Assembly (NCBI RefSeq): GCF_002155965.1
Contig: NZ_MUMH01000137.1
Location: 21,026-85,025, forward strand
Reading direction: 5' to 3'
Length of the DNA: 64,000 bases
Origin: Allokutzneria sp. NRRL B-24872
GTDB taxonomy: Bacteria; Actinomycetota; Actinomycetes; Mycobacteriales; Pseudonocardiaceae
The position numbers and the translations under genes are program-made. Shown one piece after another: positions 1 through 13,100 of the stretch. Every line of letters starts with the position of its first letter. Positions within the stretch are counted from its first letter, which is position 1. Under the pieces are notes generated by a model. That model was not told the DNA's origin. It saw only the letters and a list, made by a program, of their open reading frames with translations, and searched no databases.

Positions 1-3000
1 CTGCGGACGACGTGTCCCCACGCCTGCCCGGTGATCCGGCCCTCGCGCTGCATCTCCCGCAGCCGGGCGAGCGCGTCCTGGACGATGTCCTCGGCGATGC
101 CCGACGAGCGCAGTGCCTCGGCGACGCGCTCGGGCGAGATGTCGCGCAGCTCGCGCTGGACAACGGCGTCGAACGGCCGGTTGAGGTGTTCCCGGACGAA
201 GTCGGAGTCGATGCTCACCTCGCCGGACTCGACCTGCTGTCGCGTCGGCAGGATGTCCGGGTCGCCGTGCAGCACGAGAGCGCGATCCGGGCTCTTGCCC
301 GCGGTTCCACGCACACCGGGCACGTTGGTCTTGGCCAGCAGGTAGTGCACGATCGCGGCGCGCTGCCCGTCGAGGGAGCGCAGGGTGGCGAGGTCGACGC
401 CCCGCGTGAAGCCCGGCACGTTCTGGAGCACGACTCCGCTTCCCTCGGCGGAGTCCAGCACGGCGGCCGGGACGCCGAGGTGCTTCCAGCCCACCGCGAG
501 CAGCGTCCGCCACTCCGCGCGCACCCGCTGGGCCGCGCTGTCGGGGTACCTGGCGTCGAGCACCATCTCCCCGAGGGGGATCAGCACGCCGATCGGGTCG
601 TCCTCCGGCCCGACCCGGATGTCGCCGTACCGGTGGAGCTCGGACTCCAACAGCCCGCGGTCCTGCACCCGCAGCCGCGCGTCCCGGGCGGTCAGCCGCT
701 CATCGAGGGCAGCCTCCTCGGGGCCGTCGGTGACGTCGGCGGTCGCCACGTGCGGCCGGTACACCAGGAATTCGTCGTTCTCGGTGAGCAGGTGCTCGCC
801 GTCCTTGCGGGCGACGCCCTCGGCAGGAGCCTCGCCGCTCACCCTGGTGATCGCGGCTTCGGCCGCGGCGTCGGCCTCGGTCAGCCACGCCGAGTGGTCC
901 ACCAGCGGCCCGGAGCGGAAAGCCCTGGAGTACGAGAGTTGGGCCGCGATGGTGCGGATGAGCGTCGCCTCGTCGGCGAAAGCCTTGGGGCCCAACCAGA
1001 ACTCGCTGCCGCGCTGCTCGGACGGAGCGACGCCGCTGGCGTGCTCCCTCGCCATCCACGCCACCGTCGGCGCGTCGTCGATGATCAGGACCCGCACGCC
1101 GTCGATCGTCAGCGCGCCGTCGGTGGCGTCGATCCCGGTCGTGAACCCGGCCCGCTCGGCGGCCTCCCGCGTGGCCGCGCGCCGCTCTGCCCGGTGCTCG
1201 ATGTCGGGGTTGAGAGGGGCTTCCCGCGTCTCCCAGCCGTGGCCGAGCTGTGCCCGCACCTCGTCGGCGACCTGTGCGGCGTCCTCCGCCGACCACACGG
1301 AAGTGGGGACGGGGCCCGTGGACCCGGCGAGGAAACGCCTGCGGCCCTCTGGCCCGCCGTGATCGGCGACCAGCCGTTGGTAGCGGGGGTCGAGTTTGAA
1401 GGCTTCCGTGTCGAGGCGGCGGCCGATCGCGTGGTGGAACGGCCTGGACGACTGGCCACCAGCACTGTCGTACGCGCTGAAGACGGTCAGCCCGCGCTGC
1501 CGGGCCAGGTCGGCGAGGACGTACTGCACCGCGGTGCCAGCACCCGCCGCACCCCGGTGCGCGCTGCCCAGCAACATCACGTGGAGGCTGTTCGAGCCGG
1601 GGAAGACGTCGATCCCCAGTACCGCCTGGATGCCGTCATCGTTGTGAGCGACGATGACGGAGTCGGACAGAGTGAACGTGTCTCTCACGTTCTTCCGGCC
1701 GTAGTCGACGCGGGCCGATGTGGCGCGCCGGTCCATGAGCGCGCTCGCCTGCCGCTGGAACTCGTCCCACTCCCGGCTGCCCCGTTCCACCACGGCGATC
1801 CGGCCGCCATCGGCGAAGAAACGCTTGGTGCGGCGGGCGATGAAGTCCACGGCCTCCGGTGAGACCCCGTTGCCCGTGTTGCGCGGGATCTCGCTGATAG
1901 GAACGGAAACGCCGTTGCGCGCCAACGTGTGCCCGTGCCCGTCCTCCCGGTGGAACAGGAAGGTGACCTTCTCGGTGCCGGGGACCGGGGGCTTCTCGCC
2001 GATCTTCGGCAGCGGAGGCCGCTTCGCCCTGCCGCCCCGTGCCTTGGCCATGGCGGCGTCGGCCGACGCGTGCGCGTGCTCCTCCAACACGTTGATGGAG
2101 GTGTTGGCCGGGTTGCGCGACCAGCGCAGCTGCCTGGCGTGGGCCAGCTCGTGCGCGAGGACCCGGACGAGGGTGTCCATGTCGGCGAAGGCCGCGGGTG
2201 CCAGCCAGATCTCGGTGCCGCGGTAGTAGACCGGGGTGGCGCCGAGGGCGTTCTCCCGCCTGAACCACTCCTGCGTCTCCACGGAGTGCTCCATGACCAC
2301 CTTGGAGACCCAGCGCAGCTCGGTCCGGAGTCCAGCCAGCTTGGCGGCCTTCTTCACGGTGTCCATGTTCATGGGCAGCGCGGGGAGCGCGGTCGGGGAG
2401 CCCTCGGAGAACCACTTGTTGTACACGCGGTCGTACTCGCCGGACAGGTCGGTCTTGCCCCGGATGACCCGGCCCCACGCCTGCCCGGTGATCCGGCCCT
2501 CGCGCTGCATCTCCCGCAGCCGGGCGAGCGCGTCCTCGATGATGTCCTCGGCGATGCCCGACGAGCGCAGTGCCTCGGCGACGCGGTCGGGCTCGATGGC
2601 GAGCAGCTCGCGCATGACGTCGGGGTGGAACCTCGTGTTGAGGTTCGCGCTGACGAAGTCGGATGCGATCTGCACCCCACCCGCCTCGACCCGTGCCCGC
2701 GTCGGCAGGATGTCCGGGTCGCCGTGCAGCACCAGGCGCCCCGCCGCGTCGGTGCCCGCCGTGCCGCGCACGCCGAACGTGCCGAACTTGGCGAGCAGGT
2801 AGTGCATGATCGCGGCGCGCTGGCCGTCGAGGGACTTCTGGGTGCTGAGGTCGGTGCCCCGCGTGAAGCCCGGCACGGTCTGGAGCACGACACCGCGTCC
2901 CTCAGCGGAGTCCAGCACGGCGGCCGGGACGCCGAGGTGCTTCCAGCCCACCGCGAGCAGCGTCCGCCACTCGGCGATCACCTGCTGCTTCCCCGTGCGG

Positions 3001-6000
3001 AGCACGACGCCGATCGGGTCGTCCTCCGGCCCGATCCGGGTGTTGCCGTAGTCCCGGAGCTCGCCCCGCTTGAACGGATCGTCCACTTCCCACAGCCGCG
3101 CGTCCGGACCGGTCAGCTGCTCGGACAGGGCCCGTTCCTCGGGGCCGTGGGCGATGTCGGCGATCACCGCGCGCGGTCGGTGCGCCAGGAAGTCGTCGTT
3201 CTCAGTGGTCAGCTTCTCGTCGGCCTCGCGCGCGGGCACGTCGGCGGAGACGTCGATCCCCGCCCTGGCGAGCGCGGCGGCGATTTCGGCGTCGGCCTCG
3301 GCCCGCCACTCCTGGTGGGACGCTCGCCCGTCGCGAGCGGTGGCCCTGGCGTAGGCGACCTGGGCGGCGATGGCGCTGATGCGGGACTCGACGCTGACGA
3401 AGGCCTTGGGCCCCAGCCAGACCTCGTGACCGAGCCGGTAGAGCTGGGTGACGCTGCTGGCGTTCTGCGACGCCATCCACGCCACCGTCGGCGCGTCGTC
3501 GACGATCACATAGTCAGTGCCCTCGATCTTCAGCGTGCCCTCGGCCGCGTTGAACTCCGTGCGGTAGCCGGCCCACTCCGCGGCCTCGCGAGCGGTTTCC
3601 AGGTGCTCTGCCCGCTGCGCGGCTCGCTGCTGGGCTTGCTGCTCGGCGTCGGGGTTGGGGGCCTGTCCGTCGGACTCCCAGCCACGCCCGATCCTCGACC
3701 GCACCCCTGCGGTGATCTGTTCGGCGTCCTCCCTCGACCACGCCGAGGTGAACCGGCTGTGGAACATCCTGCGGCCGTGGTACTTGCCGTACTGCCTGAG
3801 CGTCTGCTCGTAGTTCGAGTCGAGCTTGAACGCGTTCACGTCGAGGCGGCGGCCGATCGCCAGGTCGTAGGGCTTCGACGGCTTGTCGCTGTGCGCCTCG
3901 TACGAGCTGAAGATGTTCATCCGCCGCTGACTGGCGATGTCCGCCAAGGCGTAGTTCAACGCGGTGCCTGCGCCCACGGCGCCCCGGTACGCGCTTCCGT
4001 GGGACTTGACGTACAGGCCCCGGTAGATGGACCGATTCCTGTGGGTGAGGTCCTCGACGGCCATCACCGCCTGGATGCCGTCGTCGTCGTGGGCGACGAG
4101 CATGAGGTCGTGGTCGGAGGCGAAAGCGTCGTCCACGTAGTACCGGCCGAGGAGGTCGTTCTCCGACCGCGCGTGCTCGGTGTCCATCAGCGCACGTGAC
4201 TGCCGCTGGAACGCCAGCCACTCCTGGCTGCCCCGCTCCATCACGGAGATCCGGCCGCCTGCGTCGAAGAACTTCTTGGTGTGGCGGGCGATGAAGTCCA
4301 GCGACTTGTCCGGGACACCCTTGCCGACGTTGGGCGGGAACGCGCGGGAGGACGTGAAGAGGCCCTTGGTGACCAGCGCGTGGCTGTGCTCGTGCTCCCG
4401 GAAGAACAGGAAGTCCAGGTTCTCGGTGCCGGGGACCGGGGGCTGCTCGCCGATCTTGGGCAGGCGGACCCGCTTCGCCCTGCCGCCCCGCGACTTGGCG
4501 AGCGCGGCGTCGGCCGAGGCGTGCGCGTGCTCCTCCAACAGGTTCACGGAGGTGTTGGCCGGGGTGCGACCCTTGCGCAGTTGTTCGGCGTGGGCGAGTT
4601 CGTGCGCGAGGACCCGGATGAGGGTGTCCATGTCGGCGAAGGCCGCAGGGGACAGCCAGATCTCGGTGCCGTGCTTGTCGACGGGGGTGGCGCCGAGCGC
4701 GTTCTCCCGCCTGAGCCACTGCTCGTTCTCCGTGCTGTGCTTCATGACCACGGAGACCTTGCTCAGCGCACGCCCGAGCCCGGCTCGCCTCGCGGCCTCC
4801 TGCACGGTCTCGAAGTTCGGCTCCAGCGTGGGAGCGACGTTCGAGGAGCCCTCGGAGATCCACTTGGTGTAGACGTGGTCGTAGGTCTCGGAGAGGTTCA
4901 CCTGGCTGCGGACGACGTGTCCCCACGCCTTCCCGGTGATCCGGCCCTCCCACCGCATCTCGGCCAGCCTGGCGAGAGCGTCGTGGACGAGGTCCTCCGA
5001 GATGCCCGACGAGCGCAGTGCCGCGGCGACGCGGTTCGGTTCGATGTCGAGCAGTTCGCGCTGGACCACGGCGTCGAACGGCCTGTTGAGGTGCTCCCGG
5101 ACGAACTCGGAGTCGATGCTCGTATCGCCCGACTCGACCTGTTCCTCCGTCGGCAGGATGTCCGGGTCGCCGAGCAGCACCAGGCGCCCCGCCCCGTCAG
5201 TGCCCGCCGCGCCGTACAGGCCGGTCTTGGCGAGCAGGTAGTGCATGATCGCGGCGCGCTGGCCGTCGAGGGAGCGCATGGTGGCGAGGTCGACGCCCCG
5301 GGTGAAGCCCGGCACGTGCTTGAGCACGACACCGTCCCCGTCGGGGGAGTTCAGCATCGCGGCCGGGATGCCGAGGTGCTTCCAGCCCACCGCGACCAGC
5401 GCCCGCCACTGCGCGCGCAGGCGGTTGATCGTGCTCTCGGGGTCGCTCGGGTCCTGTGCCATCTGCCCCTGGGGGATCAGGACACCGATCGGATCGCTCT
5501 CCGGGCCGACCCGGGTGTTGCCGTAGTCACTGAGCGCGGACCCGCCTTGCTCTTCCCACACCCGTGCGTCCGGGGCGGCCAGGCGCTGCTCGAGAGCGGC
5601 TTCCTCCGCGCCGTGGGTGATGTCGGCGGTCCCCGATTGCGGCCGGTACGCCAGGAAGGCGCGGCCCTTGGTGAACGGCGACTCGTTCCGGTCACGCGCG
5701 GGCATGTCGGCCGGGTCTTCGTCGCGCACCCTGCCGAGCGCGGCGGCGGCTTCGGCGTCGGCCTTGGCCTGCCATCCCCGGTCGTCCCACGGCAGGACGC
5801 GTTCGAGGGCCTTGGAATGGACCAACGCGGCCGCGATGGCGTGGACGAGGGCCTCGTCACTGACGAAAGCCTTGGGCCCCAACCAGAACTCGCCACCGAC
5901 GCGGTCGAGCGGCGAGACGGTGCTGGCGTTCTCCCGGGCCATCCACGTCGCCGTCGGCGCGTCGTCGATGAGAACCACCCGCACGCCTTCGATCAGCAGC

Positions 6001-7150
6001 GTGCCCTCGGTGGCGTCGAGTTCTGTGGCGTACCCGGCCCACTCCGCGGCATCGCGAGCGGCTCTCAGGCGAGCGGCTCGCTGCTCGGCCCGCTGTCGGG
6101 CGTCGACGCCGGGGGCTGCTTCGCGGGACCGCCAATCGCGTCCGAGCTGCTTGCGCACCTCGTCGGCGACCTGCCCGGCGTCCTGCGCCGACCACGCCGA
6201 GGTGAAGCCGGTGGTGTAGTCGGCGGCGACGCGCCCACCGTGCTCGGAGAGCAGCGTGTGGTAAGCCGGGTTGACCTGCTGAGCCGCCATGTCGAGACGG
6301 CGGCCGAGCGCCTGGTGGAAGGGCTTGGACGACAGGCTGCCGTGCGACTCGTACGAGCTGTAGACGTTCCGTCCCCGCTCGCGGGCGAGGTCGGCAAGGG
6401 CGTACTGCAGGGCGGTTCCCGCGCCCGCGGCCCCTCGGTACGCGTTGCCGAGCCACGTCTCTTTCAAACCGGCGAAGTCGGGAAGGTCCCTGACACCCAC
6501 CACTGCCTGGATGCCGTCGTCGTTGTGGGCGACGATCATGAAGTCGTGTTTTTCCTTGAACGCCGTCTTCACGTGCTTCTGACCGCGTTGGACGATCTCG
6601 GACCGGCCGGGGCGCTTGATCATCAGTGCGCGTGTCTGCCGCTCGAACGCCAGCCATTCCTGGCTGCCCTTCTCCACCACGGAGATCCGGCCGCCGTCGG
6701 CGAAGAACCGGGCGGTGTGGCGGGCGATGAAGGTCACCGCCTCGTCCGGGACCCCGTTGCCCACGTTGGGCGGGGACGCGACGGCGGAGGAGAAGAATCC
6801 CTTGAGGAACAAGAATCGCGGGTGCTCGGTGCCCTCCTCCGGCGGCTCCTGCCCGACGGTGGGCATGTCCATCACGTCGGGGATCACGCGCGCCTCGAGA
6901 GGCATGTGAGCCTGGCGCGCCTGGGCCACCGCGGCGCCCATCTCGGAGTGCGCGTGCTTCTCGAGGAGCTGCCTGGAGGTGTTGGCAGGGGAGAGACCGG
7001 CCTTGACCTGACGCGCGTGGCCGATCTCGTGCGAGAGGTACCAGACGTGAATGACCACGTCGTCTCCGGCGAGAGCACTGCGCGACAACCAGACCTCGCC
7101 GTCCTTGTCGACGGGCGTCGCTCCGTGAGCGCCTTCGCGCTCCATCCACG
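1..7150 (-). repeat. Three ~2.45-kb tandem units (zincin / GNAT / pseudo-zincin / kinase-like), continuing left
   Basis: Each unit carries, in protein order: an HExxH zincin-like segment (HEIGH 7.03 kb, HELAH 4.59 kb, HELAH 2.14 kb) followed by LLE/VLEEHAHASAD; a GNAT-like module with (Y/H)RGA(A/V)GAGTA (6.43, 4.0, 1.55 kb); a second zincin-like lead-in WLGPKAF without HExxH (5.85, 3.4, 0.97 kb); a kinase-like remnant with LVLHGDPDILPT in place of the VDFG motif (5.15, 2.73, 0.27 kb); and a helical tail ending RITGQAW. The anchor for this tail lies at 23, 2480 and 4928, offsets of 2,457 and 2,448 bp. Around the anchor the DNA is nearly identical between the copies at 23 and 2480, so the duplication or homogenisation is recent. 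The bases at the left edge match the start of another unit. Confidence 0.8.
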
Positions 7151-10100
7151 CCTCGGTCACGGCGTCGTCGATGATCACCACGCGGATGCCGTCGACGATC
7201 ACCTCACCGGGGCGCGGGGACGGTTCGACGGTGTAGCCCGCGGCCGTGGCCGCCGCCCGGACCTTGGCCAGCGCCTCTGCGAGCTCCATCGCCTCCGCGC
7301 GCTCGTGCCCCCACACCACGTGGGGGTTGTCCTCCAAGGACTCCCAGCCGCGACCGAGGCGTTCCTGCACCCCGTCCGCGATGGCGTTGGCGTCGTCCGC
7401 GGTCCAGCGCGCGCCGGTGCCGACGCCGAGGCGACGGCCGAGCGCCTGGTGGTAGCCCGAGATCCCGCCGAGGTCGCTGACGACGCCCATGTCGTGGCGC
7501 CCGGCGAAGTCGGCGAGGGCGAACTGGGTCGCGGTGCCCGCACCGGCCACGCCGCGGTAGGCGTTGCCGAACGTGGTCACCTTGAGGCCGCCCGCCCCCT
7601 GATCGACGCCCAGCACGGCCTGGATGCCGTCGGCGTTGTGGGCGACGAAGGCGAACTCCGGCGTGGAGCGGAAGGTCTCCAGGACGTTGCGCCTGCCCTG
7701 GCTCACCCGCTCGTCGGCGACGTCGACATCCGGGGTGAGCGCAAGAGCCTGCCGCTCGAACTCCGCCCACCGCCTGGTGCCCGGCTCGATCCGCGTGATC
7801 TTGCCACCCTCGGCGAAGAACTGGTCGGTGCGGAAGGCGATGAAGTCCATCACCTCGGCAGGGACGGTCTCGCCCGTGCGCGCGGGGACGTCCTCGGCCG
7901 ACGGTGCGCGGACCTCGCCGGGGGTGATGTGCTCGGTGATCCGCCAGGAGTCCGAGGCCGACCAGATCGAGTCGAACGCCTCCGGGCCGCGCTGCACGGA
8001 CTTCCGGTCCACCCGGCGGCCGATCGCCTTGTGGACGTGGTTGTCCTCGAACGCGACGCTGACGACGGCCGTGCTCCGCTGCGCGGCGTACTTGGCCAGC
8101 TCCACCTCGGCGGCGACCGCCGCGGTGTTGACGCTCGCGTCCGGTCCGAACCCGGCGGTCAGCGCCGTCTCGATCTCGACCTCGATGAAGCCGTTGTCGG
8201 TCTCGGTGATCGCGATGGTGGCCTGCACGACGCCGTCCACGTGCGCCACGACGACCTTCTGGCCGTGGTTGAGCGAGTCCCACATCGACGGGGGCAGCCC
8301 CGTCGACCTTGTCGACTCGGGCGCCTGCTCGCGGAACTCGTCCAGACGCGCGTCATCGGCGGCGTCGATGATCTCGACCTTGCCGCCCATCGCCCGGAAG
8401 GCGTTGGCGTGGAAGGACAAGAACGCCAGCGCCGCGTCCGGAACGCCGTCGCCGGTGTTCGGCGGGACCGGGTTCGGGTTCGGGTCCGGTCCGTCATCGC
8501 CCGGCGATCCCCAGCCGCGGCCGTCGAGGCGTTCCCGCACCCCGGCGGCCAGCTGCGCCGCGTCCTGCGCGGTCCACCGGGAGTTGACGAGGTGCCCGCG
8601 GTTCTCCTCGAAGAAGGCCTCGGCGCCCTCCTCCGAACGCAGCTTCGTGACCTGGGCGTGGAGCTGCCGGTCGAGCACGATCGCGTCGTGCCCGACGCGG
8701 CGGCCGATCGTCCGGTGGTAGGTCTCGTCGTCAGTGTTGTCGTAGGTGCTCAGCACGGGCAGGCCGCGCCGCTGTGCGAGACCGGCGAGGACGTACTGCA
8801 AGGCGGTACCGGCACCGGTGGCCTGGCGCGGGGGACTCCCGAGCGTGCGCGATGCCAAGCCCGCGCTGCTGACCTGGATCCCCAGCGCCGCCTGGAAGCC
8901 GTTCGCATCGCGGGCGATGATGATGAAGTCGTGTTCGCTCGCGTCCGCGTTCAGCGCCAGCGCTTGGCGCTCGAACTCCGCGTGCTGAGCGCCGCCGCGC
9001 TCGACGACGGTGATCCGGCCGTGGTTGGCGAGGAACTGCTCGGTCTGATCCGCGACGAAATCCATCGCTCCTTCGGGAACGCCCTGACCGGTGTTGGGCG
9101 GGACGGGCGTGGCGGGTGGCTCGGCGCCGTAGCGCAGGAAGCGGAGCACCAACTGCTTGCCCGCCCGGAGCCGTGCCTGCACGGCGTCCACCAGGCGGTT
9201 GCCCGGGTCCTCGCCGCGGGCCCTCGCCAGCGCGACGCGGGCCGCCTCGTCGGCCTTGGCCGGGGTGTCGTCGGAGAGGCGGTGCTGCTGGAGCTGCTGT
9301 GCGTAGGTCAGCGCCTGAGCGAGGGCGGCGACCAGGCTCTCCTCGCTGGCGAACGCGCCAGGTGCCAGCCAGATCTCCCGTCCGTACTGGTTCTCCGGCG
9401 CCGCGAACAGCGTCTCGCCGCGCTCCAACGCCGCCAGCTTCCAGCCGCCGTCGACGACCACGACGTCGACCGGTCCCAGCAACGCGGTCAACCCAACCCT
9501 GGCCGCGACGTCGTGGACGGTCACGAGTTTCGCCGCCCGCTCCCGCCGCCGTTGCGTCGTGTCGGCGTCGGCGGCGTTCTCCGGGGAGCGCCAGTCACGG
9601 CCGCCCAGTCGGTCGTACACCCCGTCGGTGATCTCCAGCGCGTCCTGCGCGCTCCACGCCGAGTTGTGCCTGCTGTCGCCGGAGAGGTTGAAGGCGCCCC
9701 GGTCGATGCGGCGACCGACGGCCAGGTGGTACGGCTCGACGCGAGCGTCCTCGTAGCTGCTGAGCACGGTGGCGCGCCGCTCTTGGGCGACGTCGGCGAG
9801 TGCGTACATCAGCGCGGTGCCCGCACCGGCCGCTCCGTTGTAGGCGTTGCCGATGCGGTGCTCGACGATGGTGTTCCCGCTGACCGCGTCCTCGTTGACC
9901 GAGAAGGTGATCACCGCTTGCAGGCCGTTGTCGTCGTGGGCGACGAGCGCGAAGTCCGGCTTGCCGAGGAAGGGCGCGAGCACGTTGTCGGCGCTGCCCT
10001 CGGCGTACATCGGCGTGCCGCTCCCGCTCTCGCTGAGAGCACGCGCCTGGAGCTCGAACTTCGCCCACTGCGCGCTGCCCCGCTCGACCAGTGAGATCTC

Positions 10101-13100
10101 GCCGTTCGCGCCGAAGAACCGCGCTGCCTGCCTGGCGATGACGTCCATCGCCTGCCGAGGCACACCCTGACCGGTGTTCGGCGGGGTCTGTGCCCCGCTG
10201 TGGAGCAGGTAGCCGTCGACGTGGGGCCGCTCGGGGCGGTACGGCGACTGCTCCTCTGGTTCCAGGCCCGCCCTCTCGAGCGCCGCGGCGGCCTCTGCCT
10301 GGGCGTTGCTCTCCAGCAGGTCGACATCGGTGTTGCCGGGGGTGAGCTTGGCGTGCAGCTGCTTGGTGTGTGCCAGCTCGTGCGTCACCACCTCGACGGC
10401 CTTGCTCCAGGAGGTGAAGGCCCAGGGAGCGAAGAGCACCGCGTCGCCACCCATGCCCACGGGCGTCGCGCCGGGAGCGCCCTCGCGCCGCAGGAAAGAC
10501 ACCTCGCTCGGCGTGAGCTTGGAGTAGCGGACGTCCTTCACCCTCGCCAGCTCGGCCTCCGCGCCACCCAGCCTGGCGGCTTCCGCGATGGTCTCGTAGG
10601 TGATCGGCAGGCCGCCCGCGGTGACGTCGACGCCCCACGCGCGACCGGTGATGGCCCCGGTCTCGCTGATCTCCTTGGCCCGCTCGACCAGCCACGCCTT
10701 CGCGCTCTCGTCGCTGAGACCGAGGGTCATCAGATTGGCGTGGCTCAGACCCCTGACCGCGGCGACGATCCTCGGGTCCAGTTCGTGGCCGGTCCTGGCC
10801 AGGTCGAGCCAGAGACCGACGAGCTCCGAGCGGTCCGGGTCGAACTTGGGCCGGTTCTCGTTGTCCGTGGGGACCGAGTGTCCGCCCCGCTCGAGCACCA
10901 GCGCGCCGTTCACGGACTTCAGCACACCGTTCGACAGCGCACCCGCGAGGTACTGGAGAACCGCTCCGCGCTGGATGTTCCACATCGAGAAGGTCTTGCC
11001 GATCTCGTCCGGCTCGACGACGGTGCCGGTCTCGATCAGCTGGACGTAGCCGGAAGTGTTTTCCCTGCTCCACCTGACGGTGACCGGAACCAGATCCGGC
11101 CAGCCGAGCTGATCGGCGAGCTCGCTGACCAAGCGCATCCGGAGGGCCGAGCTGTCGCTGGCTTCCTCCCCGCCGTACTCGGGCACGTAGAGCGCCTTGC
11201 GGCCATCGGGCAAGGTGACGATCTGGTCGTCGCCGACGCGCTCGACGGAGGTGTCGGGGTGGGCGAGCAGCACGCCGAGTTCCAGGCGCTGCTCCGCGAT
11301 GTCCTTGGTCGACCGCGCGCGCTGGCCGTCGGCGGTCGGGGTGGGCTTCGGCTCCTGGGCGATCTGTTCCATCCGCGCCCGCACCGCGTCGGCGAGGAAG
11401 CGGGCGTCCTGCGGCCTGATCACCGAGTCGACGTCAGGGGCCACCGCGAACGGCTGAGCCAAGTTGCCCATCTGGCGGCCCATCGCGGCGTTCCGCTGAG
11501 TGGCGTTCCTGCCATCCGAGCTACCCGCGATCTCCTGATTCGTGGTGCTCGCGTGCTGCACCAGTGTCAGCTCGACCGCACCGGCGAAGCCCTTGGCGGG
11601 ATTGGCGATGCTCTTCAGCGGCCCGGTGTGGAAGAGGCCGGACCACGTGTTCAGCTGCGCGACCGCGTGAAGTTCGCCGTTCACGTGCGCCACGACGAGC
11701 CCGTGTCCCAGCGGGTCGCCCATCACCGGCATCGGGTCGGGGCGGACTCCCAGCGCGGCGGCCTGGCTGACGAGGTCCTGCCAGCGGTGGTGCCCCTTGT
11801 AGATGATCTCGACGGTGCCGCCGTGCTCCTCGGTGAACGTGTACCGCTCGCGGGCGATCACCTCCACGGCCGACGGCGGTACACCGCGGCCCACGTTGCC
11901 CTGGGGCTGAGCCTGGGCAGGTGCGTTCTGCTGGCGGGGGTCGATCACGACGACGTTGTTGCGCACCGCGATGTTGCGGAGTTCGTGCTGTGTCGCGGTT
12001 TCCGCGGGTGCCAGTCCTCTGCCGACAGTTCCCGACGCCTGGAACACAAGTCCCTGCGGCGTCCGCATCGCCACCGTCGCCGCGTGCAGCTCGTTGTTCA
12101 CCGTAGCCACGACGACGGAGACGGAGCCCAGCTGCCTCTGCTGGGCCGCGCGTGCCAGTTCTTGGTCGATCTGTTGCGCGCCCTTGTGACCGCTCCTGGC
12201 CGAGGACTTGATGTCCTGCTCCAGCTTGGCCCACTCCGGGGTGTTGGGCCGGACCTCGAAGGTCTTCCCACCAGCCCGGCGAAAGCCCATGACCTGCTCG
12301 ACCGCGGAGTTCCTCGCTTGCGCGTGGGCGGGTCCGTGCTGGTGCCCGTGTCCGCCGCCGTGGAACAGGAAGCGCTGCTCCTCCACGTCCCGCTCCGGCC
12401 CGCGTTCGGGCATCTCGACCACTGTCTCGGGCCTGCCGTGGAAGCGGTCGAGCGCTGCCCGCGCCTCGCCCTCGGCGTGCTCTTCCAGCAGATCGACGGG
12501 GGTGTTGCTCGGGCGCAGCCCAGCGCGCAGCTGCTCGACGTGGCCCTTCACCTCGTGCGCGATGACCTCGGTGGCGGCGGCGTCGTCGAGGTCGAACAGA
12601 TCCGGCGAGAACCAGACCTCGGTGCCGCCCTTGTCGACCGGAGTGGCACCGAGCTCCCGCTCCCGCCGCATCCAGGCGACGGTGGGGGCGTCGTCGATCG
12701 GGACGACGGTGACGCCCTCCATCACCTCGGCGAGCCCGACCCGGGCCGCGAGTTCGTGGACCCGGCGCACCCGCGCCTCGCGCGTGGCCTCCCGCTCGGC
12801 GTCGGTCTGCTCGGTGGGGCTCTCCCACTCCCGGCCGCCGATGCGGTCCCGCACGCCGGTCACGACCTGCTCGACGTCACCCGTCGTCCACACGGAGTGC
12901 GTCTGGTTCTCGACACGGCGGCCGATCACCTGGTGGTAGGCCTGGTCCTCCGCCGAGTACCCGCTGAGCACACCGAGGCCGTCGCGGTGCGCGAGCTCGG
13001 CCAACGCGTACTGCACGGCCGTTCCCGCGCCGGGCGCGCCACGGTAGGCGTCGCCCAGCGCCTGCACGACGAGGTTCTCCGGCCCCCGCTGGACGCTCAG

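Noticed and set aside
1..7150. The ~2.45-kb repeats as insertion sequences or other mobile elements
   Set aside because: No transposase, inverted ends or target duplications were seen. The periods are multiples of three and the units encode protein domains in one continuous frame.
7204..8283. Other-frame minus-strand open frames of 200-500 codons (for example 3514-4953, 7204-8283, 9595-11073, 14815-16230)
   Set aside because: They are Arg/Gly/Ala-rich, lack domains and overlap segments of the giant frame with clear motifs. They are shadows, unlike the 82-codon frame at 20561-20809.
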